DNA from: Bryobacteraceae bacterium
Lineage (GTDB): Bacteria; Acidobacteriota; Terriglobia; Bryobacterales; Bryobacteraceae
Reading direction: 5' to 3'
Length of the DNA stretch: 64,000 nt
Assembly (NCBI GenBank): GCA_947458745.1
Contig: CANGYQ010000002.1
Location: forward strand, 310,001 to 374,000
Shown in pieces: positions 7,981 to 16,237 of this stretch (position 1 is the first letter of the stretch; each line of letters starts with the position of its first letter). The notes below the pieces were generated by a model, which worked only from the letters and a program-made list of their open reading frames with translations, was not told the DNA's origin and made no database searches. The position numbers were made by a program, and so were the translations under genes.

Positions 7981-9855
7981 TTGAACCTTTTCCCGCAACG
8001 CCGCCCGAGCACTTTCTCTGATCGCCCGCTGCTGACGGACGACACGAAGGTGATTGCGGCCAAACTCACCTTTTTCCAGTACGCCGCCTTGGCGGTCTTT
8101 GTTTTTCTGATCACCGGGTTTTGGGAACTGCAGGTGGTGAAGGAGAGCATCTACTCCGAAGCCGCCGAACGAAACCGGATCAAGAGCCGGCCGATTCTGG
8201 CGCCCCGGGGCAAGATTCTGGACCGCGACGGGCGGGTGATCGTGGACAACCACTCGTCGTTTTCGCTGCTGCTGTCGCGCGAGAACCTGAAGGACGAACA
8301 CCTCAAAAACATCGCGGAAGGGCTGAATCTCGATCTGACGGAGCTGACCCAACGGCTGGCCCGCTACAAGAAGCGCCCACGTTATGAGCCCATCATCATC
8401 AAGGACGAACTGACGGCCGGAGATATCTCGTTTGTTGAGGCGCACCGCAACCAGGACACGTTCCCGGAAATGGAGCTGATCCACACGCAGCGCCGGTTGT
8501 ATCCGCGTGATGGCCTGGCGGCGCACGTGATCGGGTACGTGGGTGAAATCAGCGAACCGGAGCTGGACCTGCCGGAGTTCATCAAGTACAAGCAAGGCGA
8601 CGTGATCGGCAAGGATGGCATCGAGAAGCAATACAACGAGATGCTGATGGGCACCGACGGCCAGCGCCGCGTGCTGGTGGACAACATGGGCAATGAGCGG
8701 CAGGTGCTGGAGAACAAGGAAGCCAGGCCGGGCCAGCCGCTGCAATTGACGCTCGACCTTGATTTGCAGGCGGTGGCGGAGCTTTCGATGGAGGGCCGCC
8801 GGGGAGCAGTGGTGGCGTTGGACCCGCGGTCGGGCGAAGTGCTGGCCATGGTGTCGCGCCCGGCGTTTGACCCCAATGCATTTGCGGGCCGTATTCCGAC
8901 CAAGCTGTGGAACACCATTATCCAGGATCCGGACAAGCCGCTGTTGAACCGGGCCGTGCAGGCGCAACTGGCCCCGGGATCGACCTTTAAGCCGATCATG
9001 GCGCTGGCGGGCCTGGAGACGGGCGCGATCACGGAAGGCTTTTCGGCCAGTTGTTCCGGTGTGGCGAACTGGTACGGCCGCCCGTTCAAGTGCCACCAGA
9101 AGGGCGGCCACGGCCACGTGGAGCTACACAAAGCGCTGGCCCAATCGTGCGATGTCTACTTCTACGCGCTGGGCAACAAGATGGGGATCGACACGATCGC
9201 CCAGTATGCCGAGATGGTGGGTTTAGGGCAGAAGACCGGCGTTGATATCCCCCATGAAGCTTCGGGGCTGGTGCCGTCGACCAAGTGGAAGATGCGCGCC
9301 TACCGGCAGAAGTGGTTCGCCGGTGAGACGATCTCAGTGTCGATTGGCCAGGGGGCGCTGATTGTTACGCCCATCCAGCTGGCCTCAGCGATTGGTGGCA
9401 TGGCCACCGGCGGGGTCTGGCAGAAGCCGCACTTGGTGCGCCGCCGCGGTACGGAAGCACCGGCCCGCCGCGCGGAGCTCAACCTGGACAACGTCAATCA
9501 AGTGGTCTATGGCATGTTTGGCGTGGTGAACGAGGGCGGCACGGGGGTGCGCGCGCGGCTGGCGGGTGTTGAGGTGTGCGGTAAGACCGGGACGGCGCAG
9601 CTGGCCTCCAACGACTTCCTGAAGACCGCCGCCGGCAAGTCGATGAAAGATACGGCGTGGTTTGTCGGCTTTGCCAACAAGAGCCCGGAGATCGTTGTGG
9701 TGGCCATGTTTGAGGCTGGCGAACACGGCAATCTGGCGGCCCCGATTGTGCGCGACGTGATCAAGAGCTACTTCGACAAGAAGGCCCGGATGACGCCCCC
9801 GGAACCAGCCAAGGCGCTGGCGCAGGCCATGTTCCCGCGGGAGTTGCGGCGCTAA
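7981..9855 (+). CDS. mrdA: Penicillin-binding protein 2 (peptidoglycan transpeptidase)
   Basis: 624 residues. There is one membrane helix near residues 30-48, then the PBP dimerisation region (RNRIKSRPILAPRGKILDRDGR) and a transpeptidase domain. The active-site motifs are complete: STFK with nucleophile S334, SCD at 389-391 in the SxN position, and KTGTA at 535-539. It cross-links new peptidoglycan in the periplasm together with RodA, encoded next. No in-frame ATG is available upstream because a stop lies at 7963-7965, so the start is the TTG at 7981 or the GTG at 8050; the TTG keeps the full cytoplasmic N-terminus. The stop overlaps the rodA start by one base. Confidence 0.95.
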   Translation: MNLFPQRRPSTFSDRPLLTDDTKVIAAKLTFFQYAALAVFVFLITGFWELQVVKESIYSEAAERNRIKSRPILAPRGKILDRDGRVIVDNHSSFSLLLSRENLKDEHLKNIAEGLNLDLTELTQRLARYKKRPRYEPIIIKDELTAGDISFVEAHRNQDTFPEMELIHTQRRLYPRDGLAAHVIGYVGEISEPELDLPEFIKYKQGDVIGKDGIEKQYNEMLMGTDGQRRVLVDNMGNERQVLENKEARPGQPLQLTLDLDLQAVAELSMEGRRGAVVALDPRSGEVLAMVSRPAFDPNAFAGRIPTKLWNTIIQDPDKPLLNRAVQAQLAPGSTFKPIMALAGLETGAITEGFSASCSGVANWYGRPFKCHQKGGHGHVELHKALAQSCDVYFYALGNKMGIDTIAQYAEMVGLGQKTGVDIPHEASGLVPSTKWKMRAYRQKWFAGETISVSIGQGALIVTPIQLASAIGGMATGGVWQKPHLVRRRGTEAPARRAELNLDNVNQVVYGMFGVVNEGGTGVRARLAGVEVCGKTGTAQLASNDFLKTAAGKSMKDTAWFVGFANKSPEIVVVAMFEAGEHGNLAAPIVRDVIKSYFDKKARMTPPEPAKALAQAMFPRELRR

Positions 9856-10943
9856 TGGCTTCCTACCGCTCCATTCGCGATCTCGATTGGACGCTGATCA
9901 TCATCGTGCTGATCATCTGCAGCCTAGGCGTGCTGGAGATCTATTCGGCTACGCTCAATACCGACTACAAGAGCGCCTGGTGGAAGCACGTCCTGTTCAC
10001 CGCTGTTGGTGTCGGGATGATGATGGTGGTGGCGCAAATCGACTACCACTCGCTGCTGGGCCGCGTGCCGGCCATGTACACCATCTCCATCGCGCTGCTG
10101 GTGGTGACGTTTGTTGTGGGCCCGAAGCTGTTGGGCGGACGGCGCTGGATTCCGATTGCGGGCATGACGATACAGGTCTCGGAATTCGTTAAGATAGTGC
10201 TCATCCTGCTGGTGGCCCGGTATCTGACAGAATTAAAGTCAAACGGGGTGGAAGCGCGGGATCTGCTGAAGTTGGCTGTCCTGATGGGAATCCCGTTTGT
10301 TCTCGTCAATCGCCAGCCGGACCTGGGGACGTCGTTGACGTATTTGCCGATTGTGGGTGGATGCGTTTTCCTGGCGGGCTTGCGGTGGCAGCATGTGGTG
10401 GCGGTGGGCTTAGTGGCGTTGGTGCTTTTGCCGGCCGCCTGGTTTGTATTGGAGCCCTACCAGAAGGCGCGGTTGACGACGTTTATGGACCCGGATGGCG
10501 ACCCCAAAGGGCGGGGCTATCAGGTGATCCAGTCCAAGATCGCGGTGGGCAATGGTGGAATTTGGGGCCGTGGCGTGACGCGCGGTTCGCAGACGCAGTT
10601 GCGGTTTCTGCCAGTGAGTTTGACCGATTTTTTATTTGCAGCTTTCGCCGAGGAGCATGGCTTTGTCGGCGTGGTGGTGGCGCTAGGATTGTATTTTCTG
10701 TTGATCCTGCAGATTATCCAGACCGCACAGATGGCTCCGGATCGAGCCGGACTGTATGTGTGCATGGGGGTGGGGTCACTGTTGTTGTTCCACGTTTTTG
10801 TGAACGTCGGAATGTTGGTGGGCCGGGTGCCGGTGGTCGGCATTCCGCTGCCACTGATGAGTTCCGGCGGATCGAGTTTGTTGAGCGTGTTTTTGATGCT
10901 GGGGTTGGTGCAGAGCGTGCGGCTCCGGCGGTTTGTGAATTAA
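9855..10943 (+). CDS. rodA: Peptidoglycan polymerase RodA (SEDS family)
   Basis: 362 residues, a polytopic membrane protein with about ten helices, the SEDS architecture. Diagnostic segments are visible: VGPKLLGGRRWIPI, QPDLGTSLTYLPI, KGRGYQVIQSKIAVGNGG with GIWGRG, FAAFAEEHGFVG and GIPLPLMSSGGSSLL. RodA is the glycosyltransferase that polymerises lipid II during elongation and works as a complex with PBP2. The start ATG overlaps the mrdA stop (TAATG), suggesting translational coupling. It is the last shape gene; the RNase E/G gene begins 190 bases downstream. Confidence 0.96.
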   Translation: MASYRSIRDLDWTLIIIVLIICSLGVLEIYSATLNTDYKSAWWKHVLFTAVGVGMMMVVAQIDYHSLLGRVPAMYTISIALLVVTFVVGPKLLGGRRWIPIAGMTIQVSEFVKIVLILLVARYLTELKSNGVEARDLLKLAVLMGIPFVLVNRQPDLGTSLTYLPIVGGCVFLAGLRWQHVVAVGLVALVLLPAAWFVLEPYQKARLTTFMDPDGDPKGRGYQVIQSKIAVGNGGIWGRGVTRGSQTQLRFLPVSLTDFLFAAFAEEHGFVGVVVALGLYFLLILQIIQTAQMAPDRAGLYVCMGVGSLLLFHVFVNVGMLVGRVPVVGIPLPLMSSGGSSLLSVFLMLGLVQSVRLRRFVN

Positions 10944-11037
10944 GCAGTTTTTCGGTTTTTCGAATTATTGGGATGGCTCGGACTGATGCAGGCGCTGATT
11001 GTTGCGCCGCCGGCCGGGTTCCGATGAGCGAAGCATA

Positions 11038-11059
11038 GCCAGGGTGCTGGGCGCCTGGC
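11038..11059 (+). terminator. Weak candidate terminator hairpin after rodA
   Basis: GCCAGG and CCTGGC form a 6-bp stem with a 10-base loop, followed by CCCGTTT. The stem is short and the T-run poor, so this may be a pause site or chance. It lies in the 190-base gap before the RNase gene. Confidence 0.25.
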
Positions 11060-11121
11060 CCCGTTTAAGTGGCCTATCGTTCGTCGTGTATCCGCCCTCA
11101 AGCTAACCGGGTCTCCCGTTG

Positions 11122-11127
11122 AAGGAG
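11122..11127 (+). promoter_or_regulatory. Ribosome binding site that decides the RNase E/G start
   Basis: AAGGAG lies six bases before the ATG at 11134. A TTG at 11119 in the same frame would start inside or before this site. The ATG at 11134, giving MGKELVISS, is therefore the better start. Confidence 0.75.
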
Positions 11128-11133
11128 TTGCCC

Positions 11134-14028
11134 ATGGGCAAGGAATTAGTGATTTCCAGCGGCCGTCATGAGACGAAGCTCGCGATTCTAGAAGACGGTC
11201 AATTGTGCGAGATTTACTTCCAGCGCGGAAATGAGTACTCGCTGGCCGGATCCATCCACAAGGGACGCGTGACGCGCGTTCTGCCCGGAATGCAGTCGGC
11301 TTTTGTCGACTTGGGGCTGGAGCGGGACACCTTTCTATACGTCACCGACTTTTTTGAAGAGTCTGGCGAAGACTTTGATCGGGTCGGGGATGACCGCAAG
11401 GGTGGCCGGTCCGGGCAAGGCCACGGAGGCGGACGCCGCGAAGACAATCCGTCCCGCCGTGACGGATCGGCCCGGCCTGAGCCCGCCATACGCCTGGAAC
11501 CGGCGATGCGGCCCGAACTGGCTCCGCGTCCGGAACCAGCCATTCGCGAAACCGTAGAACCTGCCTTTGAGGGAGCCGTTGTGCCGGCGGAAGGTGTCGC
11601 GACCGATGCCGCGGCAACTCCAGTTGCGCCTGGGGGCGAGCGCCGAGGTGATCGCAATGACGACCGCCGTGGTGGCCGCCGCCGCCGCCGCCGTCGCGGC
11701 AATGACCGTGGTGGCGGGCGTCTGCCCGACTCCAAGTACGCTCCCGCACCGGGCACGGAAGAAGCCGTGGCCGGTGACGATGATGAGGCTGATGACGATG
11801 CCGAACTGAGCAGTTCACCCGTGGCTGACGCACCGGAAGAGCAGCCCTTTATGCTGCCCGGCGAGACGCTGTCGAAGTACCGCCGGATGCCGGCGGCTGA
11901 AGCTCCCCTGCGGGCCGCCGCCCCAACACCAGACCCGGAACCGGTGCGGCAACCGGAAGCCATTGCCGAAGTGGTGAGCGCGCCCCCAGCAGCTGCTGCG
12001 GCCGAGCCCACGGTTGAAGCGGTTGACGTCATTGAACCCACCGGCGAAGCCGACGTGATCGCCGACGCGCATGAGTTCGGGGCGATTGCTGATCATTCAG
12101 CCGACCCTGTGGATGCGCAAGTAGAAGCCGCCGCCGATGAGGCCGACCCGGAGCGGCCAGAACTGGTAGCCGCCGTACCGGAGCCGGATGCGCCCTCGCA
12201 CACCGCCGCCGAGGCGATGGAGGATGCAGCGGATCGTGCCCAGGACGCAGCGGAAGCGCTGGCCCGCCAATCAGAGGCGCTCGATTCCGACTTGAGCGAC
12301 TTGGATGATGTGGATTCGCTGGACGCTGATGGTGCCGTTCCCGGCGATCTGGAGATGGCCGATGCCGCGGCCGAGAACGCAGACGGCGACGATGCAGGCG
12401 ATGAGCCTGTAGCCGAGGCGGCAGAAGGCACGGTGGGTGAGGACGGCCAACCGGCATTGGAGCCAATGGGCTATTCCGCCCACCTGCGCGAACCGGCGGT
12501 CCGGTTCCTGGAACAGCGTCCGGAAGGTGACCGGGAACGCGGTGGCCGCCGCCGCCGTGGCCGTGGTCGCTTCAATCGCGGCGAGCGTCGCGACGGTGCC
12601 CCGGCACCCGCCGCCGCTGGCGCTGCGGAAGTCGCCCCAGTGAGCCCGGAGGGAGTGATTCCCGGTGAACAACGCGCCCCGCGTCCGGAGCAGTCCGACC
12701 GCGCTGATCGTCCCGAGCGCGCTGAGCGTGGTGATCGACCGGAGCGCGGTGAGCGGCCCGATCGTGGCGAACGGGGGGAGCGTCCGGAACGGACCGAGAA
12801 ACCCGACCGTGAGCGTGCCCCGCATCCTTCCATCACCGACCTGTTGAAGGAAGGCCAGGAAGTGCTGGTGCAGATCGCCAAGGAACCGCTGGGCCAGAAG
12901 GGCGCTCGCATCACCTCGCACATCGCCCTGCCCGGCCGCTACTGCGTCTACATGCCCACCGTCGAGCATGCCGGCGTGTCGCGCAAGATCGAGAGCGACG
13001 ACGAGCGCCACCGCCTGAAGCGTATTCTGCTGAAGCATCGCGAAGGCCTGCCCGGCGGCTTCATCATCCGCACGGCGGGCGAAGGCAAGACCGAAGAAGA
13101 GATCGCCGCCGATATCCAGTACTTGTACAACCTGTGGTTGGACATCCGGCAAAAGGCGGAGCGCAAGAAGGCGCCCGCGCTGATCTATCACGATTTGGAG
13201 ATGGTGGAACGCATCCTGCGTGATCAACTCTCCGACGAGTTCAAGTCCATCTGGTGCGACACGGAGCAGGTCTATGAGACCGCCGTCCGCTTCGTCCAGC
13301 GCATGATGCCGTCGCTGGTGACGCGCGTCAAGATGTACACGCGCCAAGCGCCCATCTTTGATTCGTTCAACATCACGGCCGAAATCGAGAAGGCGCTGCG
13401 GCCCAAGGTCTGGCTGAAGTCCGGTGGCTACATCGTCATCAATCAGACGGAAGCGCTGGTAGCCATCGACATCAACACCGGCAAGTTTGTCGGCAAGACG
13501 GCGCGCCTGGAAGACACCATCGTCAAGATCAACATCGAGGCGGTGAAAGAGATCGTCCGGCAGATCCGCTTGCGTGATTTGGGCGGCATCATCGTGATCG
13601 ACTTTATCGACATGGATGAGCGGAAGAATCGCCAGAAGGTGATGCAGGCCTTGGAAGAAGCGATGCGGGTAGACCGCGCGCCCTACAAGATTCTGCAGTT
13701 CAACGATTTCGGGCTGGTGGCCGTTACGCGCAAGCGCGTCAAGCAGTCGCTGGAACGGACACTGTGCCAACCCTGCCCGGCCTGCGAGGGCGCGGGCTAC
13801 GTCCGGAGCGTGCAGACGGTGATTGGCGACATCTTGAGCGAGGCGGTGAAGATCCGCGCCGCCGTGGCCGACCAGAAGGAATGCGTACTGCGCACCAGTC
13901 CGGAAGTGGCCAAGGAACTGAAGTCAACCGGCAACAGTTGTCTGGAAGAGATCGAAGAGATTCTGGGCCGTCCGGTGGCCGTGGTCTCCGACCCGGTGCT
14001 GAACCACGAGAAGTTTGACCTCTCCTAA
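11134..14028 (+). CDS. rng: Ribonuclease E/G family endoribonuclease with large disordered insert
   Basis: 964 residues. The N-terminal part (ISSGRHETKLAILEDGQL, then GSIHKGRVTRVLPGMQSAF) is the RNase H-like start and first strands of the S1 domain. From about residue 85 to 563 lies a low-complexity insert with an Arg/Gly patch (RRGGRRRRRRRG), long acidic Ala/Glu/Asp stretches, and repeats of the RPERGE type. The S1 and catalytic core resume at EGQEVLVQIAKEPLGQKGA. DNase I-like catalytic aspartates sit in VAIDINTG (about residue 778) and VIDFIDM, and the Zn-link cysteines in CQPCPAC (about 875-881). The family cleaves AU-rich single-stranded RNA in mRNA decay and rRNA processing. Core homology is unmistakable; E versus G naming is less certain. 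Confidence 0.93.
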   Translation: MGKELVISSGRHETKLAILEDGQLCEIYFQRGNEYSLAGSIHKGRVTRVLPGMQSAFVDLGLERDTFLYVTDFFEESGEDFDRVGDDRKGGRSGQGHGGGRREDNPSRRDGSARPEPAIRLEPAMRPELAPRPEPAIRETVEPAFEGAVVPAEGVATDAAATPVAPGGERRGDRNDDRRGGRRRRRRRGNDRGGGRLPDSKYAPAPGTEEAVAGDDDEADDDAELSSSPVADAPEEQPFMLPGETLSKYRRMPAAEAPLRAAAPTPDPEPVRQPEAIAEVVSAPPAAAAAEPTVEAVDVIEPTGEADVIADAHEFGAIADHSADPVDAQVEAAADEADPERPELVAAVPEPDAPSHTAAEAMEDAADRAQDAAEALARQSEALDSDLSDLDDVDSLDADGAVPGDLEMADAAAENADGDDAGDEPVAEAAEGTVGEDGQPALEPMGYSAHLREPAVRFLEQRPEGDRERGGRRRRGRGRFNRGERRDGAPAPAAAGAAEVAPVSPEGVIPGEQRAPRPEQSDRADRPERAERGDRPERGERPDRGERGERPERTEKPDRERAPHPSITDLLKEGQEVLVQIAKEPLGQKGARITSHIALPGRYCVYMPTVEHAGVSRKIESDDERHRLKRILLKHREGLPGGFIIRTAGEGKTEEEIAADIQYLYNLWLDIRQKAERKKAPALIYHDLEMVERILRDQLSDEFKSIWCDTEQVYETAVRFVQRMMPSLVTRVKMYTRQAPIFDSFNITAEIEKALRPKVWLKSGGYIVINQTEALVAIDINTGKFVGKTARLEDTIVKINIEAVKEIVRQIRLRDLGGIIVIDFIDMDERKNRQKVMQALEEAMRVDRAPYKILQFNDFGLVAVTRKRVKQSLERTLCQPCPACEGAGYVRSVQTVIGDILSEAVKIRAAVADQKECVLRTSPEVAKELKSTGNSCLEEIEEILGRPVAVVSDPVLNHEKFDLS

Positions 14029-14043
14029 AGGAACAGCCACTTC

Positions 14044-14862
14044 ATGACCATGCAACGGGCCAGGGCGTTACTTTCCGGTAATCCCTGGCCCGTTTGGTTT
14101 TGCGCAGCTGCGATGTGGGGTGTGCCCCTGGCCGCCCAATCGATCCCCGGCGTGCGCGTCACCTCGGAATACACCATCGGCACCAATGGCCGGGAAGTGC
14201 TCTCCCCTGCCCTGCCGCGCCAGGCGTGGGCGGTCTTCCACCTGATCGTCTCCGGACCACCGGGGCGACCGTTCCAGGTGCACCTCGGGCAGAACCCGGA
14301 GGAGTTCGCCAAAGCCGAACTGTGGCGCGACAACGAGCAGCTGCCGTTGCCGTTCGACAGCATCATCGCGCCCACCGGTGAAGATGCCGTTTTTCGCTTT
14401 CGTCTCTGGATCGACCGCGACGCCGAAGTACGTCGCGTGAAGATCGAACCGCAAATTCACATGGACCCGGCCGGCTGGATCATCTACCCAATGGAGATTC
14501 GTGTAGTGGAGACCACCGTTCCCACTGGTGTGAAAGGCGAAGACTTTGGCTCACCCGCGCCTGCGCTGAAGGCCTATTGGTGCACCAGCAACACCAGTGC
14601 TGGCGCGACCGGTGCTGGCGCGAAGCGTCCCGGAGCGGCGGCTCCCGCCACCGTCACCACTGCGGCCAGACCCAATCTCCCCGCAAATGCTCCCTTGACG
14701 TTGGCGCAGGATTTCGCCCTGGCTGCGCGCCGCCCGGCAAGTGAAGTGCAAACGGCCTTTGAGCGCGCCTTGGGCCGCCCGGTGTCAGCCTGGTGTCGGG
14801 ACGGTGTCACTCCCGAAAATCCCGACTGGCTTCTGCGCTTCCGCGACTGGCTCTTGCGATAG
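14044..14862 (+). CDS. Secreted protein of unknown function
   Basis: 272 residues, starting 15 bases after the RNase gene. A signal peptide is likely (hydrophobic PWPVWFCAAAMWGVPLA, cleavage near AAQ-S at about residue 32). Residues 35-180 look like a beta-sandwich (VFHLIVSGPPGRPFQVHLG, VFRFRLWIDRDAEVRRVKI). A low-complexity Ala/Gly/Thr linker of about 40 residues follows, then a helical C-terminus (LAQDFALAARRPASEVQTAF, WLLRFRDWLLR). Two cysteines, at about 183 and 253, could pair. I do not recognise a family. A perfect 11-bp inverted repeat overlaps its first codons, so expression may be limited by termination. Starts at 14044 and 14050 are both possible. Confidence 0.7.
   Translation: MTMQRARALLSGNPWPVWFCAAAMWGVPLAAQSIPGVRVTSEYTIGTNGREVLSPALPRQAWAVFHLIVSGPPGRPFQVHLGQNPEEFAKAELWRDNEQLPLPFDSIIAPTGEDAVFRFRLWIDRDAEVRRVKIEPQIHMDPAGWIIYPMEIRVVETTVPTGVKGEDFGSPAPALKAYWCTSNTSAGATGAGAKRPGAAAPATVTTAARPNLPANAPLTLAQDFALAARRPASEVQTAFERALGRPVSAWCRDGVTPENPDWLLRFRDWLLR
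14055..14093 (+). terminator. Strong intrinsic-terminator-like hairpin inside the start of the downstream gene
   Basis: ACGGGCCAGGG (14055-14065) and CCCTGGCCCGT (14083-14093) are perfect complements with a 17-base loop, followed by TTGGTTTT. It would serve as the RNase E/G terminator. It also encodes the signal-peptide start of the next gene, so it may act as an attenuator. Confidence 0.6.
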
Positions 14863-14880
14863 AAACTGCTAAGATAAAAG

Positions 14881-14909
14881 AAGTGTCGAGGCACCACGGC
14901 CAGACACTT
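14881..14909 (+). terminator. Candidate terminator of the secreted-protein gene
   Basis: AAGTGTC and GACACTT form a perfect 7-bp stem with a 15-base loop, starting 18 bases after the stop codon. Only a short T-run follows, so termination is plausible but weak. The rest of the gap up to the tRNA shows no gene. Confidence 0.35.
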
Positions 14910-15012
14910 TGCGCCAGACCGCCCCGAGCAGCGTCGCCCAGCGAGCGCCGCCCAGCGCGGGCCCGCTGCAAGTAGTACCCCAGAGGCATCCAATGCTTCT
15001 GCTCCCAGGCAA

Positions 15013-15102
15013 GGAGAGGTGGCCGAGTGGTTGAAGGCGCACGCTTGGAAAGCGTGTTTACGGGAAACTGTAACGAGGGTTCGAATCCCTCTCTCTCCGC
15101 CA
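15013..15102 (+). tRNA. tRNA-Ser (anticodon GGA)
   Basis: A complete class II tRNA with encoded CCA at 15100-15102. The acceptor stem GGAGAGG (15013-15019) pairs with TCTCTCC (15092-15098) with one G-T pair, and the discriminator is G. The anticodon arm is CACGC, loop TTGGAAA, GCGTG, giving anticodon GGA for UCC/UCU serine codons. A long variable arm is present, as expected for tRNA-Ser. The T arm is GAGGG, TTCGAAT, CCCTC (15075-15091). The last 21 bases are repeated downstream at 17520 and 20110 as apparent attachment sites. Confidence 0.97.
15082..15102 (+). repeat. att-like core, copy 1 (in the tRNA 3' end)
   Basis: The 21 bases from the T loop to the CCA end of tRNA-Ser. Identical 21-base copies occur at 17520-17540 and 20110-20130, always in the same orientation. 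The sequence upstream of each copy differs: tRNA stem here, cassette right end at the others. This is the pattern left by site-specific recombination into a tRNA 3' end. Confidence 0.9.
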
Positions 15103-15446
15103 AAACACAATAATAGAATCAATGATTTACAGTGCCTCGTGTGGCCTAGCGGGCAATAGCGGGCAATGGGGTGTTACGCAAATCGCAGAGTTCTCCGCAT
15201 AGTCCAATCCCAACCTTCTCCCTCCCGGTGTTCCGACGTCACCAATCAGCCTCCACAGCAACGCAACGACGCATTGCAGGAGAAAACAGCTGACGGCACT
15301 CGGGAAATTCGAATGAAAGTGGCGTGTTCCGGCATTGCTCCTTTCTGGTCGATTCGTCGCCAGCCGAACACCTGGGTTGAGCGTAACGCCAATCTTCCTG
15401 GGCGTCCAATACATTGTTTGAACGCTGTGATTCAGTTTTCGTATCA
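15103..15446 (+). repeat. Conserved left end of cassette A
   Basis: 344 bases shared with 17541-17882. Similarity is moderate in the middle but 107 of 110 positions match in 15337-15446 versus 17773-17882. A tandem 10-base repeat AGCGGGCAAT lies at 15148-15167. A one-base indel near 15336 between the copies breaks every common frame. The segment is therefore likely a recombination or RNA element and not a gene. Confidence 0.85.
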
Positions 15447-15595
15447 ATCCAGGCGTGGTGGTCTCTTGCTCCAACTGGACGGGGCAAGTCGGGTCTTGTC
15501 GGAGCAGAACTTCACGGTTGGCTAGATCAGGACAAACTCTGGAGCTGGAGCATAGAGGGGGTTCTCGGTGCGATGCGTGCGTTGACACGAGTGAC

Positions 15596-15642
15596 TTGAC
15601 AGCACGCAATCTGTCAGATCTACTGCTATACTTCTGACAGAT
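15596..15642 (+). promoter_or_regulatory. Promoter and double-palindrome operator of the AbiE-type operon
   Basis: TTGACA (15596-15601), 17 bases, then TCTACT (15619-15624) is a plausible promoter; TATACT at 15627 is an alternative -10. ATCTGTCAGA (15609-15618) and TCTGACAGAT (15633-15642) are perfect inverted copies, each itself a near palindrome TCTGWCAGA. They flank the -10 and overlap the start codon. This arrangement fits autorepression by the winged-helix antitoxin encoded next, which is known for AbiEi proteins. Confidence 0.6.
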
Positions 15643-16237
15643 GGAGCCACTCACAACAGAAGTATTGCGTCACATTAGTCAGGTGCGCGAAGGCGTGCCC
15701 GTGGCTGCGAAGGAGCTTCTTCATCTTGGGAACCGTGCGGCGGTGGACCAGACCCTTTCGCGCCTCGTTCGGCGTGGGAGCCTGATTCGCGTCGCGCGTG
15801 GTCTCTACGTGCGCCCAGTGGAAGGGCGTTTCGGGAGCCGTCCACCGGAGGCGGCGAGAATAGTGCAGGCCATCATCGAACAGCATGGCGAGAACGTGGT
15901 TCCTCACGGAGCGGCGGCGGCCAACGAACTGGGGCTGACCACTCAAGTTCCAGTGCGGGAGGTTTACCTGACATCGGGCCCGACACGGAATCTCCAGTTG
16001 GGGAAGCAGGTGGTGGAGCTCCGCCACGCTCCCGCTTGGCAGTTGGCGCTTCCAGGGCGCGCCGCGGGCTCCGCGATTCGAGCGCTAGCTTGGCTGGGGC
16101 CGGAGCATGCCGGCAACGCGATCGAAGCACTGGAAAGCAGGCTTGCCCCTGCGGAACGCGCCGCCCTTGTTGATCTGCGCCGAATGCTGCCCACTTGGAT
16201 GGCGCAGCAGGTAAGCAGACTCGCCTCCAATGCCTGA
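15641..16237 (+). CDS. AbiEi/DUF6088-type antitoxin and repressor
   Basis: 198 residues. The N-terminal 75 residues form a winged helix (LLHLGNRAAVDQTLSRLVRRGSL without gaps in frame, then IRVARGLYVRP). The remainder matches the DUF6088/AbiEi C-terminal domain (PHGAAAANELGLTTQVP, VYLTSGPTRNLQLGKQ, ALAWLGPEHAG). In type IV AbiE systems this protein represses its own operon and counteracts the AbiEii nucleotidyltransferase without stable binding. The stop overlaps the toxin start by eight bases (ATGCCTGA), so the two are co-translated. There is no good Shine-Dalgarno site before the ATG at 15641 and the promoter lies close, so the message may be nearly leaderless. Function is inferred from family and context. 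Confidence 0.85.
   Translation: MEPLTTEVLRHISQVREGVPVAAKELLHLGNRAAVDQTLSRLVRRGSLIRVARGLYVRPVEGRFGSRPPEAARIVQAIIEQHGENVVPHGAAAANELGLTTQVPVREVYLTSGPTRNLQLGKQVVELRHAPAWQLALPGRAAGSAIRALAWLGPEHAGNAIEALESRLAPAERAALVDLRRMLPTWMAQQVSRLASNA

Noticed and set aside
7960..9117. 385-codon minus-strand frame opposite mrdA
   Set aside because: A shadow of the PBP2 gene with an Arg/His/Leu-biased composition and no domain.
12271..13770. 499-codon open frame on the minus strand opposite the RNase E/G gene
   Set aside because: It mirrors the high-GC codon pattern of the RNase gene, has no recognisable domain, and the opposite frame is unmistakably coding.
15166..15525. 119-codon frame in the cassette A left end and similar frames at 17604 and 17612
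   Set aside because: Indels between the two cassette copies shift these frames relative to each other, so no common protein is conserved.
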